A stretch of DNA of 64,000 bases from assembly GCF_000006945.2 (NCBI RefSeq), contig NC_003197.2:2542001-2606000 (forward strand), in the 5' to 3' direction. Of the stretch, positions 45,867-55,692 are shown in pieces (positions within the stretch are counted from its first letter, which is position 1; the number at the start of each line of letters is the position of its first letter). The notes below the pieces were generated by a model. The model did no database searches. It was not told the DNA's origin and saw only the letters and a list, made by a program, of their open reading frames with translations. A program made the translations under genes and the position numbers. The DNA comes from Salmonella enterica subsp. enterica serovar Typhimurium str. LT2 (GTDB taxonomy: Bacteria > Pseudomonadota > Gammaproteobacteria > Enterobacterales > Enterobacteriaceae).

Positions 45867-47165
45867 ATGAAATTTACTCTCGTTGCGACGGTTCTACTGA
45901 CGTTTTCCCTTTCAGCTTTTGCCGTTGAGTATCCTGTATTGACCACCGCGAGCCCTGATCAGGTGGGGTTTGATAGCCAAAAACTTCACCGACTTGATGG
46001 CTGGATTCAAAATCAAATTGATGCCGGATATCCCAGCATCAATCTTCTGGTGATAAAAGATAATCATATTGTTCTACAAAAAGCCTGGGGCTATGCCAAA
46101 AAATATGACGGTTCCACGCTGTTAGCCCATCCCATTCGGGCGACCACTAACACGATGTATGATCTGGCTTCAAACACAAAAATGTATGCCACTAACTTCG
46201 CATTGCAAAAACTAGTGTATGAAGGAAAAATAGATGTCAATGATTTGGTATCAAAATATATCCCCGGCTTTAAGGATATGCCTGGGGATAAAATAAAAGG
46301 CAAAAATAAACTCCGCATTATTGATATTCTTCATCACGTCGCGGGCTTTCCTGCCGACCCACAATATCCTAATAAAAACGTCGCCGGTAAATTATTCTCA
46401 CAGAGTAAAAGCACTACTCTGGAGATGATTAAAAAGACACCGCTGGAATATCAACCTGGGTCGAAGCATATCTACAGCGACGTGGATTATATGATTCTTG
46501 GTTTTATCATTGAATCGATAACGGCAATGCCATTAGATCGCTACGTCGAAACCACCATTTATAAACCGCTCGGATTAAAACATACCGTCTTTAACCCGCT
46601 GATGAAAGGCTTCACGCCGCCGCAAATCGCCGCAACGGAACTACATGGCAACACGCGTGACGGCGTGATTCATTTCCCCAATATTCGCACCAATACACTA
46701 TGGGGCCAGGTGCATGATGAAAAAGCCTGGTACTCAATGGGCGGCGTTTCAGGACACGCCGGACTGTTTTCTGACACCCATGATATGGCTGTGTTAATGC
46801 AAGTCATGCTCAATGGGGGCGGCTACGGTAACGTGAAGCTATTCGACGACAAAACGGTTGCGCAGTTTACTCGCCGCTCGCCAGAAGACGCTACCTTTGG
46901 TCTGGGGTGGCGCGTTAACGGCAACGCCTCAATGACCCCCACGTTCGGGGTATTAGCCAGTCCGCAAACGTATGGACATACCGGATGGACCGGAACGCTG
47001 ACGTCTATCGATCCGGTTAATCATATGGCGATTGTGATTTTAGGTAACAGGCCGCACTCGCCGGTAGCAAATCCTAAAGTGAATCCGAATGTTTTTGTCA
47101 GTGGATTATTACCTGCGGCGACGTATGGCTGGATTGTTGACCAGATATATGGTTCCTTAAAATAA
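45867..47165 (+). CDS. yfeW: YfeW (PBP4B), penicillin-binding protein/beta-lactamase-family DD-peptidase
   Basis: 432 residues. The signal peptide MKFTLVATVLLTFSLSAFA shows export. Serine-hydrolase motifs: SxxK as SNTK in YDLASNTKMY (the nucleophile), a YSD/YxN-type motif at IYSDVDY, and HTG in YGHTGWTGT in place of KTG. A DD-carboxypeptidase role is reported for the E. coli protein, but it is non-essential. Composition is slightly more AT-rich than its neighbours. Confidence 0.93.
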   Translation: MKFTLVATVLLTFSLSAFAVEYPVLTTASPDQVGFDSQKLHRLDGWIQNQIDAGYPSINLLVIKDNHIVLQKAWGYAKKYDGSTLLAHPIRATTNTMYDLASNTKMYATNFALQKLVYEGKIDVNDLVSKYIPGFKDMPGDKIKGKNKLRIIDILHHVAGFPADPQYPNKNVAGKLFSQSKSTTLEMIKKTPLEYQPGSKHIYSDVDYMILGFIIESITAMPLDRYVETTIYKPLGLKHTVFNPLMKGFTPPQIAATELHGNTRDGVIHFPNIRTNTLWGQVHDEKAWYSMGGVSGHAGLFSDTHDMAVLMQVMLNGGGYGNVKLFDDKTVAQFTRRSPEDATFGLGWRVNGNASMTPTFGVLASPQTYGHTGWTGTLTSIDPVNHMAIVILGNRPHSPVANPKVNPNVFVSGLLPAATYGWIVDQIYGSLK

Positions 47166-47168
47166 AAA

Positions 47169-47381
47169 TTAAGAGCCTATCTCTGTAGGCGTTATTGGCG
47201 CAGCCAGTTTGGACACGGACAGCGCGCAAAAACCGGAGCGTACACGTAGTACGTGAGGTTTGACTCGCTACGCTCGCCCTTCGGGCCGCCGCAAGCGGCG
47301 TTCAAAACGCTAACGCGTTTTGGCGAGCACTGCCCAGGACCAAAATGGCAAGTAAAATAGCCCTAATGGGATAGGCTCTAA
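47169..47381. repeat. MITE-like inverted-repeat element of about 213 bases
   Basis: The ends TTAAGAGCCTATC (47169-47181) and GATAGGCTCTAA (47370-47381) are inverted copies apart from one extra A. Inside is a series of short hairpins: CGTAC/GTACG, GACTCGC/GCGAG-type, GCCC/GGGC, GCCGC/GCGGC and AAAACGC/GCGTTTT. It starts four bases after the yfeW stop and has no open reading frame. It looks like a dispersed, non-autonomous repeat; I cannot check its copy number. Confidence 0.65.
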
Positions 47382-47477
47382 GAAGGGGTTCTGATAGCGT
47401 CCCTTCCTTCAATTTACACTCTATTTTCAATACTAAGATTGTCCTCATCAGGCCTGTTAAACGTCGCCCCGACGGGA

Positions 47478-47521
47478 AAATGTTTATCGCAGGGCGTTCA
47501 GCCCTGCGAGCGTCAACATTT
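47478..47521. repeat. Strong compound hairpin between yfeW and aegA
   Basis: CGCAGGGC (47488-47495) and GCCCTGCG (47501-47508) form a perfect eight-base stem with loop GTTCA, flanked by the outer arms AAATGTT (47478-47484) and AACATTT (47515-47521). It lies in the 3' region of aegA. No clear T-run follows on either strand. The rest of the gap to 47613 holds only AT-rich sequence and a REP-like fragment (CCAGGCCTTAACCGGCCTAC). Confidence 0.7.
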
Positions 47522-47613
47522 CTGCAAACGGAGTAAGGTTAGCCAATAAGTTTAAGATTTTTTATCACTCAATCATTTAACCGTTCCAGGCCTTAACCGG
47601 CCTACAAATACGC

Positions 47614-49575
47614 TTATTTAGCTAACCAGTCGAGTATCCCCTGCGCAGCATGTCGGCCTTCTGCCATCGCCGTCACCACCAGATCGGCGCCGCGCACCGC
47701 ATCGCCGCCGGCGAAAATTTTCGGGTTGGACGTCTGGTAACGAAACTCGCTCTCGACGCTGGCGGCAATACGTCCCCAGTTATCCACCTTCACGCCATGC
47801 GATTCCAGCCACGACATACCATGCGGATGAAAACCAAACGCCATAATGACCGCATCCGCCGGCATCACGAACTCGCTGTCCGGTACAGGTACCGGGCGGC
47901 GTCGCCCCTGACCATCCGGTTCGCCAAGCCGCGTACGCAAAAAGCGAATACCGCTGGCGCGCCCGTGCGTATCCAGCACCAACTCAACCGGCTGAACGTT
48001 AAATTCAAAGTTCGCGCCCTCTTCCCGCGCGTTTTTCACCTCTTTTTTCGACCCTGGCATATTGGCCTCATCGCGGCGATAAGCGCAGGTGACGTTAGCA
48101 GCGCCATGACGCAGCGCCGTACGTACGCAGTCCATTGCGGTGTCACCGCCGCCCAGCACAACCACGTTAAGGCCCGCAGTATCAATAAACGGCTCGTCAG
48201 GCAACGCCGGAAGCCCCATCACCTGTTTGGTATTGGCGATGAGGAATGGCAACGCATCATATACCCCCGGCGCATCTTCATTCGGTAAATCAGCCTTCAT
48301 GGAACGATAGGTTCCAACCCCAACAAAGACGGCGTCATAACTCTCCAGCAGCGTCTCCAGAGAAATATCTTTCCCTACTTCGCAGTTAAGCTCGAAACGA
48401 ATCCCCATCGCGCTGAAGATTTCCCGACGGCGCGCCAGCAGAGATTTATCCAGTTTGAAAGCCGGAATACCAAAGGTGAGTAAACCGCCGATTTCCGGAT
48501 GGCGATCGTAGACGGTGGCGCTTACGCCATGGCGCGCCAGCACGTCAGCGCAGGCAAGACCTGCCGGCCCCGCGCCGATAATCGCCACGCGCTTATCGCT
48601 CTTCTGTACGTCCGACAGGTCGGGACGCCAGCCTTTGCTCAGAGCGCGATCGGAGATATAGCGCTCAATATTGCCGATGGTAACCGCGCCATACTCATCG
48701 CGGAGTGTACACGCGCCTTCGCATAGCCGATCCTGCGGACAGACGCGCCCGGTAATTTCCGGCAGACAGTTGGTCTGGTGGGAAAGCTCTACCGCCGCAT
48801 CAATATCGCCGGCTTTCACCAGTTCGATCCACTGGGGAATATGGTTATGCAGCGGACAGGTCCATTCGCAGATACTGTGTTCCCCGCATGTGAGGCAGCG
48901 GGACGCCTCACGCTCCGCCTGCGCGGCGCGAAACGGCAGATAAATTTCCTCAAAGGTGGTTTTACGCGCTTCAATCGCCAGTTTATCCGGTTCGCCGCGC
49001 GGCGGCGTCGCCTGCATACGCTCGGCTTTGCTGCTTGCTGCCCCACTGTGTTGTGTATCCACGGTATGCCAGGGGCGAATCTCCTGCCGGGCGGTACGCA
49101 GCCGTCGCGTTTTAGCCAGACGGGTCAACGAGTCTTCGGTGACCAGTTGCAGCGCATCCGCCGGGCAATTTTCCACACAGGCCGGCCCCTGTTCACGTCC
49201 CTGACACAGATCGCATTTATGCGCGCTGGCTTTGAACTGGTTTGGCGCGACGGGCGTCAATACCATCTGCATGGTGCCGAATGGACAGGCGACGACGCAG
49301 GATTTACAGCCGATGCACTTCTGCGCATTGACCTGCACGCTGTCGTTAATATGCGCGATCGCGCCGTTCGGACAGCTACGGGCGCAGGGCGCATCTTCGC
49401 AATGGTGACATGTAACCGCGCTGCGCTGGTGCTGATGTTTAATGACAGTAATTCGGGGCTGATAGCGCTGTGACGTCAGGACATGTCGCTCATCATTGTG
49501 AGCCATTACGCAGGCGACCTCGCAGGCATGGCAGCCCAGACACTGCTGGCTATTGGCCATAATAAAACGATTCAT
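47614..49575 (-). CDS. aegA: AegA, ferredoxin/glutamate-synthase-small-subunit-like oxidoreductase
   Basis: 653 residues from the ATG at 49575, which has AAGGA before it. The N-terminal 170 residues carry several [4Fe-4S] motifs (CLGCHACEVAC; CHHCEDAPCARSC; CIGCKSCVVAC). The rest resembles the GltD family, with FAD-binding GAGPAGLAC and NADPH-binding GGGDTAMDC. Described as a nitrate/anaerobic-regulated gene and linked in E. coli to urate use with YgfT. It is divergent from narQ. Confidence 0.93.
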   Translation of the reverse strand: MNRFIMANSQQCLGCHACEVACVMAHNDERHVLTSQRYQPRITVIKHQHQRSAVTCHHCEDAPCARSCPNGAIAHINDSVQVNAQKCIGCKSCVVACPFGTMQMVLTPVAPNQFKASAHKCDLCQGREQGPACVENCPADALQLVTEDSLTRLAKTRRLRTARQEIRPWHTVDTQHSGAASSKAERMQATPPRGEPDKLAIEARKTTFEEIYLPFRAAQAEREASRCLTCGEHSICEWTCPLHNHIPQWIELVKAGDIDAAVELSHQTNCLPEITGRVCPQDRLCEGACTLRDEYGAVTIGNIERYISDRALSKGWRPDLSDVQKSDKRVAIIGAGPAGLACADVLARHGVSATVYDRHPEIGGLLTFGIPAFKLDKSLLARRREIFSAMGIRFELNCEVGKDISLETLLESYDAVFVGVGTYRSMKADLPNEDAPGVYDALPFLIANTKQVMGLPALPDEPFIDTAGLNVVVLGGGDTAMDCVRTALRHGAANVTCAYRRDEANMPGSKKEVKNAREEGANFEFNVQPVELVLDTHGRASGIRFLRTRLGEPDGQGRRRPVPVPDSEFVMPADAVIMAFGFHPHGMSWLESHGVKVDNWGRIAASVESEFRYQTSNPKIFAGGDAVRGADLVVTAMAEGRHAAQGILDWLAK

Positions 49576-49760
49576 GGCGTCCTTCTGTTTTGGTTGCAAA
49601 AACCTTATTCTTTATATGAGCATTGTTATTAACTGACGAAGGCGGGGTCGGCAATGTTCATCTGCCCAGGAAGCACAACTATCTGTCCAGAACCTGTGGC
49701 AGATCAATTTATTTCAAAGCAAATGAAATTGCGGTTCAGCTAAATGCGGGGAGTACCAGT

Positions 49761-51461
49761 GTGACGGTTAAACGCCCGGTCTCGGCCAGTCTGGCTAAGG
49801 CTTTTTTCTATATTGTGCTGTTGTCTATTCTGTCCACCGGCAGCGCATTACTGACGCTGACCAGCAGTTTACGGGATGCCGAAGCGATCAATATCGCCGG
49901 TTCGCTACGAATGCAGAGCTATCGGCTGGGTTACGATCTGCAAAGCCGTAGCCCGCAGATTAATGCGCATCGTCAACTTTTCCAGCACGCGCTCAACTCG
50001 CCGGTACTGCAAAATCTCAACGCCTGGTATGTGCCGCAGGCGGTAAAAACTCGCTACGAGCGCCTGCACGCCAACTGGCTGGAGATGAATAGCCGCCTAC
50101 AGGACGGCGACATTGCCTGGTATCAGACCAATATCAACAATTACGTCAATCAAATTGATCTCTTCGTTCTGGCGTTACAGCATTACGCCGAGCGTAAAGT
50201 CATGCTGGTCGTCGCCATATCGCTGGCGGGCGGTATCGGCATATTTACGCTGGTCTTTTTTACCCTACGACGTATTCGCCAGCAGGTCGTTCGCCCGCTG
50301 AATCAACTGGTCACCGCCAGTCAGCGAATTGAACATGGTCAGTTCGCCCCGCTGCCGCTGGATACCAGCTTACCCAATGAGCTGGGATTGTTGGCGAAAA
50401 CGTTTAGCCAGATGTCGAGCGAGCTGCATAAACTTTATCGTTCGCTGGAAGCCTCGGTGGAAGAAAAAACGCACGATCTGCACGAAGCGCACCGCCGCCT
50501 GGAGGTGTTATACCAGTGCTCTCAGGCGCTGAATACCAGCCAAATCGACGTCCACTGTTTTCGCCATATTTTGCAAATTGTCCGTGAACATGACGCCGCT
50601 TGGTATCTGGAGTTAACCGTGGGCGATAACTGGCGGATTAGCGAAGGCACGCAAAGCCCCGACCTGCCGATGCAAATGCTGCCAGTGACGATGCAGGACA
50701 CGGTCTATGGCGAACTCCACTGGCAAAGCCCCAACGTTAATGCCTCTACGCCGCTGCTGAACAGCGTCTCCACGATGCTGGGGCGTGGTTTGTACTTTAA
50801 TCAGGCGCAAAAACACTTCCAGCAACTTTTGTTAATGGAAGAGCGCGCGACGATTGCCCGTGAGCTACACGATTCGCTGGCGCAGGTACTTTCTTATTTA
50901 CGTATTCAGTTAACGCTTTTGAAGCGCGCTATTCCTGAGGATAACGCCGGCGCGCAAAGCATCATGGCGGATTTTTCCAGAGCGCTGAACGACGCCTACC
51001 GTCAGCTTCGCGAGCTACTCACCACGTTCCGTCTGACGTTACAGCAGGCCGATTTACCCTCCGCATTGCATGAGATGCTGGAAGATTTACAGAGTCAGAC
51101 CCCGGCCAAACTCACGTTGGATTGCCGTTTACCCACGCTGGCGCTGGATGCGCAAATGCAGGTGCATTTGTTGCAAATTGTGCGTGAAGCGGTCCTGAAC
51201 GCCATTAAACACGCCAACGCGAGCGAAATCGCCGTGAGCTGCGTCACCGCGCCTGACGGCGATCATACCGTTTATATTCGCGATAATGGCATTGGTATCG
51301 GCGAACCGCATGAGCCTGCCGGACACTATGGTCTGAATATAATGCGTGAGCGCGCGGAGCGCCTTGGCGGCACGCTGAATTTTTCGCAACCCTCCGGCGG
51401 CGGCACACTGGTCAGTATCAGTTTTCGCTCCTCCAACAAGGAAGAGAGTCAGTTAACGTAA
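49761..51461 (+). CDS. narQ: NarQ, nitrate/nitrite sensor histidine kinase
   Basis: 566 residues from a GTG at 49761 (V/MTVKRPVSASLAKAFF), with GGGGAG upstream; the frame is open 46 codons further but that part is leader. TM1 at about 13-34, the nitrate-binding P-box (AINIAGSLRMQSYRLGY) at about 42-58, TM2 at about 148-170, then HAMP, HisKA_3 with the phospho-His in RELHDSLAQ (about 370), and the ATPase domain (DNGIGIG). It signals to NarL and NarP. Confidence 0.96.
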   Translation: MTVKRPVSASLAKAFFYIVLLSILSTGSALLTLTSSLRDAEAINIAGSLRMQSYRLGYDLQSRSPQINAHRQLFQHALNSPVLQNLNAWYVPQAVKTRYERLHANWLEMNSRLQDGDIAWYQTNINNYVNQIDLFVLALQHYAERKVMLVVAISLAGGIGIFTLVFFTLRRIRQQVVRPLNQLVTASQRIEHGQFAPLPLDTSLPNELGLLAKTFSQMSSELHKLYRSLEASVEEKTHDLHEAHRRLEVLYQCSQALNTSQIDVHCFRHILQIVREHDAAWYLELTVGDNWRISEGTQSPDLPMQMLPVTMQDTVYGELHWQSPNVNASTPLLNSVSTMLGRGLYFNQAQKHFQQLLLMEERATIARELHDSLAQVLSYLRIQLTLLKRAIPEDNAGAQSIMADFSRALNDAYRQLRELLTTFRLTLQQADLPSALHEMLEDLQSQTPAKLTLDCRLPTLALDAQMQVHLLQIVREAVLNAIKHANASEIAVSCVTAPDGDHTVYIRDNGIGIGEPHEPAGHYGLNIMRERAERLGGTLNFSQPSGGGTLVSISFRSSNKEESQLT

Positions 51462-51473
51462 AGAACGGCAAAT

Positions 51474-51637
<164 letters not shown>

Positions 51638-51645
51638 TCCCTTTA

Positions 51646-54600
51646 ATGGCGAATTTTTTTATCGATCGCCCCATTTTTGCCTGGGTGCTGGCTATCCTGT
51701 TGTGTCTGACAGGGGCGTTAGCCATTTTCTCTTTACCTGTTGAACAATATCCCGATCTGGCGCCGCCCAACGTACGTATTACCGCGAATTATCCGGGAGC
51801 GTCGGCGCAAACGCTGGAAAATACCGTAACCCAGGTTATTGAGCAGAATATGACGGGCCTCGATAATCTGATGTACATGTCATCACAAAGCAGCGGAACC
51901 GGACAGGCGACCATCACCCTGAGCTTTATTGCGGGAACCGATCCTGATGAGGCGGTTCAGCAGGTGCAAAACCAGTTACAGTCCGCGATGCGTAAACTGC
52001 CGCAGGCGGTACAGGATCAAGGCGTCACGGTACGCAAAACGGGCGATACCAATATTTTGACCATCGCTTTCGTCTCTACCGACGGTTCTATGGACAAGCA
52101 GGATATCGCCGACTACGTCGCCAGTAATATTCAGGACCCGCTCAGCCGCGTCAACGGCGTCGGCGATATTGACGCTTATGGTTCACAGTACTCTATGCGT
52201 ATCTGGCTCGATCCGGCCAAATTGAATAGTTTTCAGATGACCACGAAAGACGTGACCGATGCAATTGAGTCGCAGAATGCGCAAATCGCCGTCGGGCAGC
52301 TTGGCGGTACGCCTTCGGTCGACAAACAGGCGCTGAACGCCACCATTAATGCGCAGTCATTGCTGCAAACGCCGCAACAATTTCGCGATATCACCCTGCG
52401 CGTTAATCAGGACGGTTCCGAGGTCAAACTGGGCGATGTCGCCACCGTGGAGCTGGGGGCGGAAAAGTATGACTACCTCAGCCGTTTTAACGGCAATCCG
52501 GCTTCCGGTCTTGGCGTTAAGCTGGCCTCCGGCGCGAACGAAATGGCGACCGCGAAGCTGGTACTGGATCGCCTCAACGAGCTGGCGCAGTACTTCCCTC
52601 ACGGCCTGGAATACAAGATCGCGTATGAAACCACCTCCTTTGTCAAAGCCTCGATTATCGATGTGGTCAAAACGTTGCTGGAAGCTATCGCGCTGGTTTT
52701 CCTGGTGATGTATCTGTTCCTGCAAAACTTTCGCGCCACGCTCATTCCGACGATCGCCGTGCCGGTAGTATTAATGGGCACCTTCTCCGTGCTTTACGCG
52801 TTTGGCTACAGTATTAACACATTAACCATGTTCGCGATGGTGCTGGCGATCGGGCTCCTAGTCGACGATGCCATCGTGGTGGTGGAAAACGTCGAACGTA
52901 TCATGAGCGAAGAAGGGCTCACGCCGCGTGAAGCGACGCGCAAATCCATGGGACAAATCCAGGGGGCGCTGGTCGGTATCGCGATGGTGCTGTCTGCGGT
53001 ATTCGTGCCGATGGCGTTCTTTGGCGGTACCACCGGGGCGATTTATCGTCAGTTTTCTATTACCATTGTCTCGGCAATGGTGCTGTCGGTGCTGGTCGCC
53101 ATGATCCTGACGCCGGCGCTGTGCGCAACGTTATTAAAACCGCTGCACAAAGGCGAACAGCACGGGCAACGCGGATTTTTCGGCTGGTTTAACCGTACCT
53201 TCAATCGTAATGCCGAACGTTATGAGAAAGGCGTAGCGAAAATTTTGCATCGCAGCCTGCGCTGGATTCTGATTTATGTTCTGTTACTTGGCGGAATGGT
53301 GTTCCTGTTTTTGCGCCTCCCCACCTCCTTTCTGCCGCAGGAAGATCGGGGCATGTTCACTACGTCTATCCAGCTACCGAGCGGTTCTACGCAACAGCAG
53401 ACCCTGAAAGTCGTTGAAAAGGTTGAAAACTATTACTTCACCCATGAGAAAGACAACATTATGTCGGTCTTCTCGACGGTAGGTTCCGGCCCTGGCGGGA
53501 ATGGGCAAAACGTCGCGCGCATGTTTGTTCGCTTGAAAGACTGGGACGCGCGCGATCCCACCACCGGCTCCTCGTTCGCCATTATTGAGCGGGCGACAAA
53601 AGCATTTAACCAGATTAAAGAAGCTCGCGTCTTCGCCAGCAGCCCGCCGGCAATTAGCGGTCTGGGCAGCTCCGCCGGTTTTGATATGGAATTACAGGAT
53701 CACGCCGGAGCAGGCCATGACGCGCTGATGGCCGCACGAGATCAACTCATTGAGCTGGCCGGGAAAAACAGTTCCTTGACCCGCGTGCGCCACAACGGCC
53801 TGGACGACAGCCCGCAACTGCAAATTGATATTGACCAACGAAAAGCGCAGGCGCTGGGCGTATCGATTGACGATATCAACGACACCCTGCAAACAGCCTG
53901 GGGATCGAGCTACGTCAACGACTTTATGGACCGGGGCCGCGTGAAGAAGGTCTATGTTCAGGCCGCAGCGAAATATCGTATGTTGCCGGATGATATTAAT
54001 CTTTGGTATGTCCGTAACAAAGACGGCGGCATGGTCCCCTTCTCCGCCTTCGCCACCTCGCGCTGGGAAACCGGATCGCCGCGTCTGGAACGCTATAACG
54101 GCTATTCGGCGGTAGAAATTGTCGGAGAGGCCGCGCCGGGGGTCAGTACCGGGACGGCAATGGATGTCATGGAGTCGTTGGTGCATCAGCTACCGGGCGG
54201 TTTTGGCCTGGAATGGACAGCCATGTCTTACCAGGAACGGCTCTCCGGCGCGCAGGCGCCCGCGCTGTACGCTATTTCGCTATTAGTCGTCTTCCTGTGT
54301 CTGGCGGCATTGTATGAAAGCTGGTCGGTGCCCTTCTCGGTGATGCTGGTTGTGCCGCTCGGGGTCATCGGCGCGCTACTCGCTACCTGGATGCGCGGGC
54401 TGGAAAACGATGTTTACTTCCAGGTGGGGCTGTTGACCGTTATCGGCCTCTCGGCGAAAAACGCGATTCTGATTGTGGAATTCGCCAACGAAATGAATCA
54501 GAAGGGACACGCGCTGTTAGACGCCACGCTGTACGCCAGCCGCCAACGCCTGCGACCGATACTGATGACTTCGCTGGCGTTTATCTTTGGCGTATTGCCG

Positions 54601-54759
54601 ATGGCCACCAGCACCGGGGCAGGCTCGGGTAGCCAACATGCTGTCGGAACCGGCGTGATGGGGGGAATGATCTCAGCAACCGTTCTGGCTATCTTCTTTG
54701 TACCCCTGTTTTTCGTGCTGATACGTCGCCGCTTCCCGCTGAAGCCGCGCCCGAAATAA
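51646..54759 (+). CDS. acrD: AcrD, RND aminoglycoside efflux pump
   Basis: 1037 residues, inner-membrane RND transporter with 12 predicted helices and two large periplasmic loops. It exports aminoglycosides, bile acids and some anionic drugs, working with AcrA and TolC encoded elsewhere. The proton-relay Asp pair lies in GLLVDDAIVVVEN in TM4. The start is MANFFIDRPIFAW, typical of the family. There is no adaptor gene beside it, as in E. coli. Confidence 0.97.
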   Translation: MANFFIDRPIFAWVLAILLCLTGALAIFSLPVEQYPDLAPPNVRITANYPGASAQTLENTVTQVIEQNMTGLDNLMYMSSQSSGTGQATITLSFIAGTDPDEAVQQVQNQLQSAMRKLPQAVQDQGVTVRKTGDTNILTIAFVSTDGSMDKQDIADYVASNIQDPLSRVNGVGDIDAYGSQYSMRIWLDPAKLNSFQMTTKDVTDAIESQNAQIAVGQLGGTPSVDKQALNATINAQSLLQTPQQFRDITLRVNQDGSEVKLGDVATVELGAEKYDYLSRFNGNPASGLGVKLASGANEMATAKLVLDRLNELAQYFPHGLEYKIAYETTSFVKASIIDVVKTLLEAIALVFLVMYLFLQNFRATLIPTIAVPVVLMGTFSVLYAFGYSINTLTMFAMVLAIGLLVDDAIVVVENVERIMSEEGLTPREATRKSMGQIQGALVGIAMVLSAVFVPMAFFGGTTGAIYRQFSITIVSAMVLSVLVAMILTPALCATLLKPLHKGEQHGQRGFFGWFNRTFNRNAERYEKGVAKILHRSLRWILIYVLLLGGMVFLFLRLPTSFLPQEDRGMFTTSIQLPSGSTQQQTLKVVEKVENYYFTHEKDNIMSVFSTVGSGPGGNGQNVARMFVRLKDWDARDPTTGSSFAIIERATKAFNQIKEARVFASSPPAISGLGSSAGFDMELQDHAGAGHDALMAARDQLIELAGKNSSLTRVRHNGLDDSPQLQIDIDQRKAQALGVSIDDINDTLQTAWGSSYVNDFMDRGRVKKVYVQAAAKYRMLPDDINLWYVRNKDGGMVPFSAFATSRWETGSPRLERYNGYSAVEIVGEAAPGVSTGTAMDVMESLVHQLPGGFGLEWTAMSYQERLSGAQAPALYAISLLVVFLCLAALYESWSVPFSVMLVVPLGVIGALLATWMRGLENDVYFQVGLLTVIGLSAKNAILIVEFANEMNQKGHALLDATLYASRQRLRPILMTSLAFIFGVLPMATSTGAGSGSQHAVGTGVMGGMISATVLAIFFVPLFFVLIRRRFPLKPRPK

Positions 54760-54793
54760 GATCCCGGCCAGCCTGATACGAGGTGTCGGGCAC

Positions 54794-54825
54794 AAAAAAG
54801 GCGACTTTCGTTGAGTCGCCTTTTC
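54794..54825. terminator. Terminator after acrD
   Basis: AAAAGGCGACT and AGTCGCCTTTT (54796-54806 and 54814-54824) form a perfect 11-base stem with a seven-base loop, starting about 35 bases after acrD. A-run and T-run on either side let it serve both acrD and the convergent ypfM. Confidence 0.92.
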
Positions 54826-54860
54826 TTATCCCCTATGGGAGCGCGGTGCCTTCCAGGCAT

Positions 54861-54920
54861 TTATTTACGAAGCATGACTTCGATAAAATCTTTCCAGTTC
54901 CCCAGTTCACGTTCAATCAT
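54861..54920 (-). CDS. ypfM: YpfM, 19-residue small protein
   Basis: The translation MIERELGNWKDFIEVMLRK is that of the E. coli small protein YpfM. AGAGAGG lies six bases before the ATG. The peptide is short and amphipathic, with mixed charge. It converges on acrD and shares its terminator. Its function is unknown. Confidence 0.85.
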   Translation of the reverse strand: MIERELGNWKDFIEVMLRK

Positions 54921-55332
54921 AATAGCCTCTCTTATTATTATGGGTATTCTACGTAGTTAGCGGTATAGAGAGAAGTTCATTTAACCGATTGTTGCGATAT
55001 CCTCTGGTTATGCTGTCTATGATATTACTATGGCGCTGTAGCCATAAATTTTATGTGACTTACTGCAATATTTAGCAACATTAATACCTTTTCTACTACT
55101 TTATCAAATTGGGTTAAAAAACAAACAATTGCATATGCACAAAATAGGATTTATACCGCGAAGTATAAACAAGCCACATCTGGAACGTTTTGGAATCATT
55201 ATTCACATTCACTCAACAATGTTATATTGATTGCCGATCAGCGCTGGATAAATAACCATAAACGGCCACACTTATTATCCCGCAGACGATACTATTGATT
55301 ATTTATTCGAATTTCGCGTTAAAGGATTCAAT
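54921..55332. other. AT-rich intergenic region between ypfM and yffB
   Basis: About 410 bases without a gene and clearly richer in A and T than the flanks, especially 55020-55330. It must hold the divergent promoters of ypfM and yffB. TATATT at about 55224 with upstream TTGGAA-like sequence is one possible promoter. I see no clear palindrome or repeat. Such AT-rich tracts in Salmonella are often bound by H-NS. Confidence 0.5.
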
Positions 55333-55689
55333 ATGATTACCCTCTATGGCATTAAGAATTGCGACACGATCAAAAAAGCGCGCCATTGGCTGGAGGAACA
55401 TGGCATTGATTATCGTTTTCACGATTACCGTGTGGATGGCATAGACCTCCCTCTTCTTAATACCTTTATTGCCGAACTCGGCTGGCAGCCTTTACTGAAT
55501 ACGCGCGGCACAACATGGCGCAAACTGGATGAAGGCCACCGCAGCGGGATTACCGATGCCGACTCCGCCGCTGCTCTCATGGTTGAACAGCCGGCAATCA
55601 TCAAACGCCCATTGCTCTGCGCGCCCGGGAAGCCTATGCTGCTTGGTTTCAGTGAATCCCGTTATCAGCAGTTTTTTGATGAGGTGTAG
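55333..55689 (+). CDS. yffB: YffB, ArsC/Spx-family protein
   Basis: 118 residues, thioredoxin-like ArsC fold. The N-terminal GIKNCDTIKKARHWLEEHGI keeps one active-site Cys; the Arg residues of true arsenate reductases are not obvious. Reported as a possible glutathione-dependent thiol reductase. AAAGGA precedes the ATG. dapE begins four bases after its stop, so they are cotranscribed. Confidence 0.93.
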   Translation: MITLYGIKNCDTIKKARHWLEEHGIDYRFHDYRVDGIDLPLLNTFIAELGWQPLLNTRGTTWRKLDEGHRSGITDADSAAALMVEQPAIIKRPLLCAPGKPMLLGFSESRYQQFFDEV

Positions 55690-55692
55690 TCT

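Noticed and set aside
49623..49760. N-terminal extension of narQ by 46 residues
   Set aside because: The GTG at 49761 gives the known length and places TM1 and the P-box correctly; the extension reads as untranslated leader.
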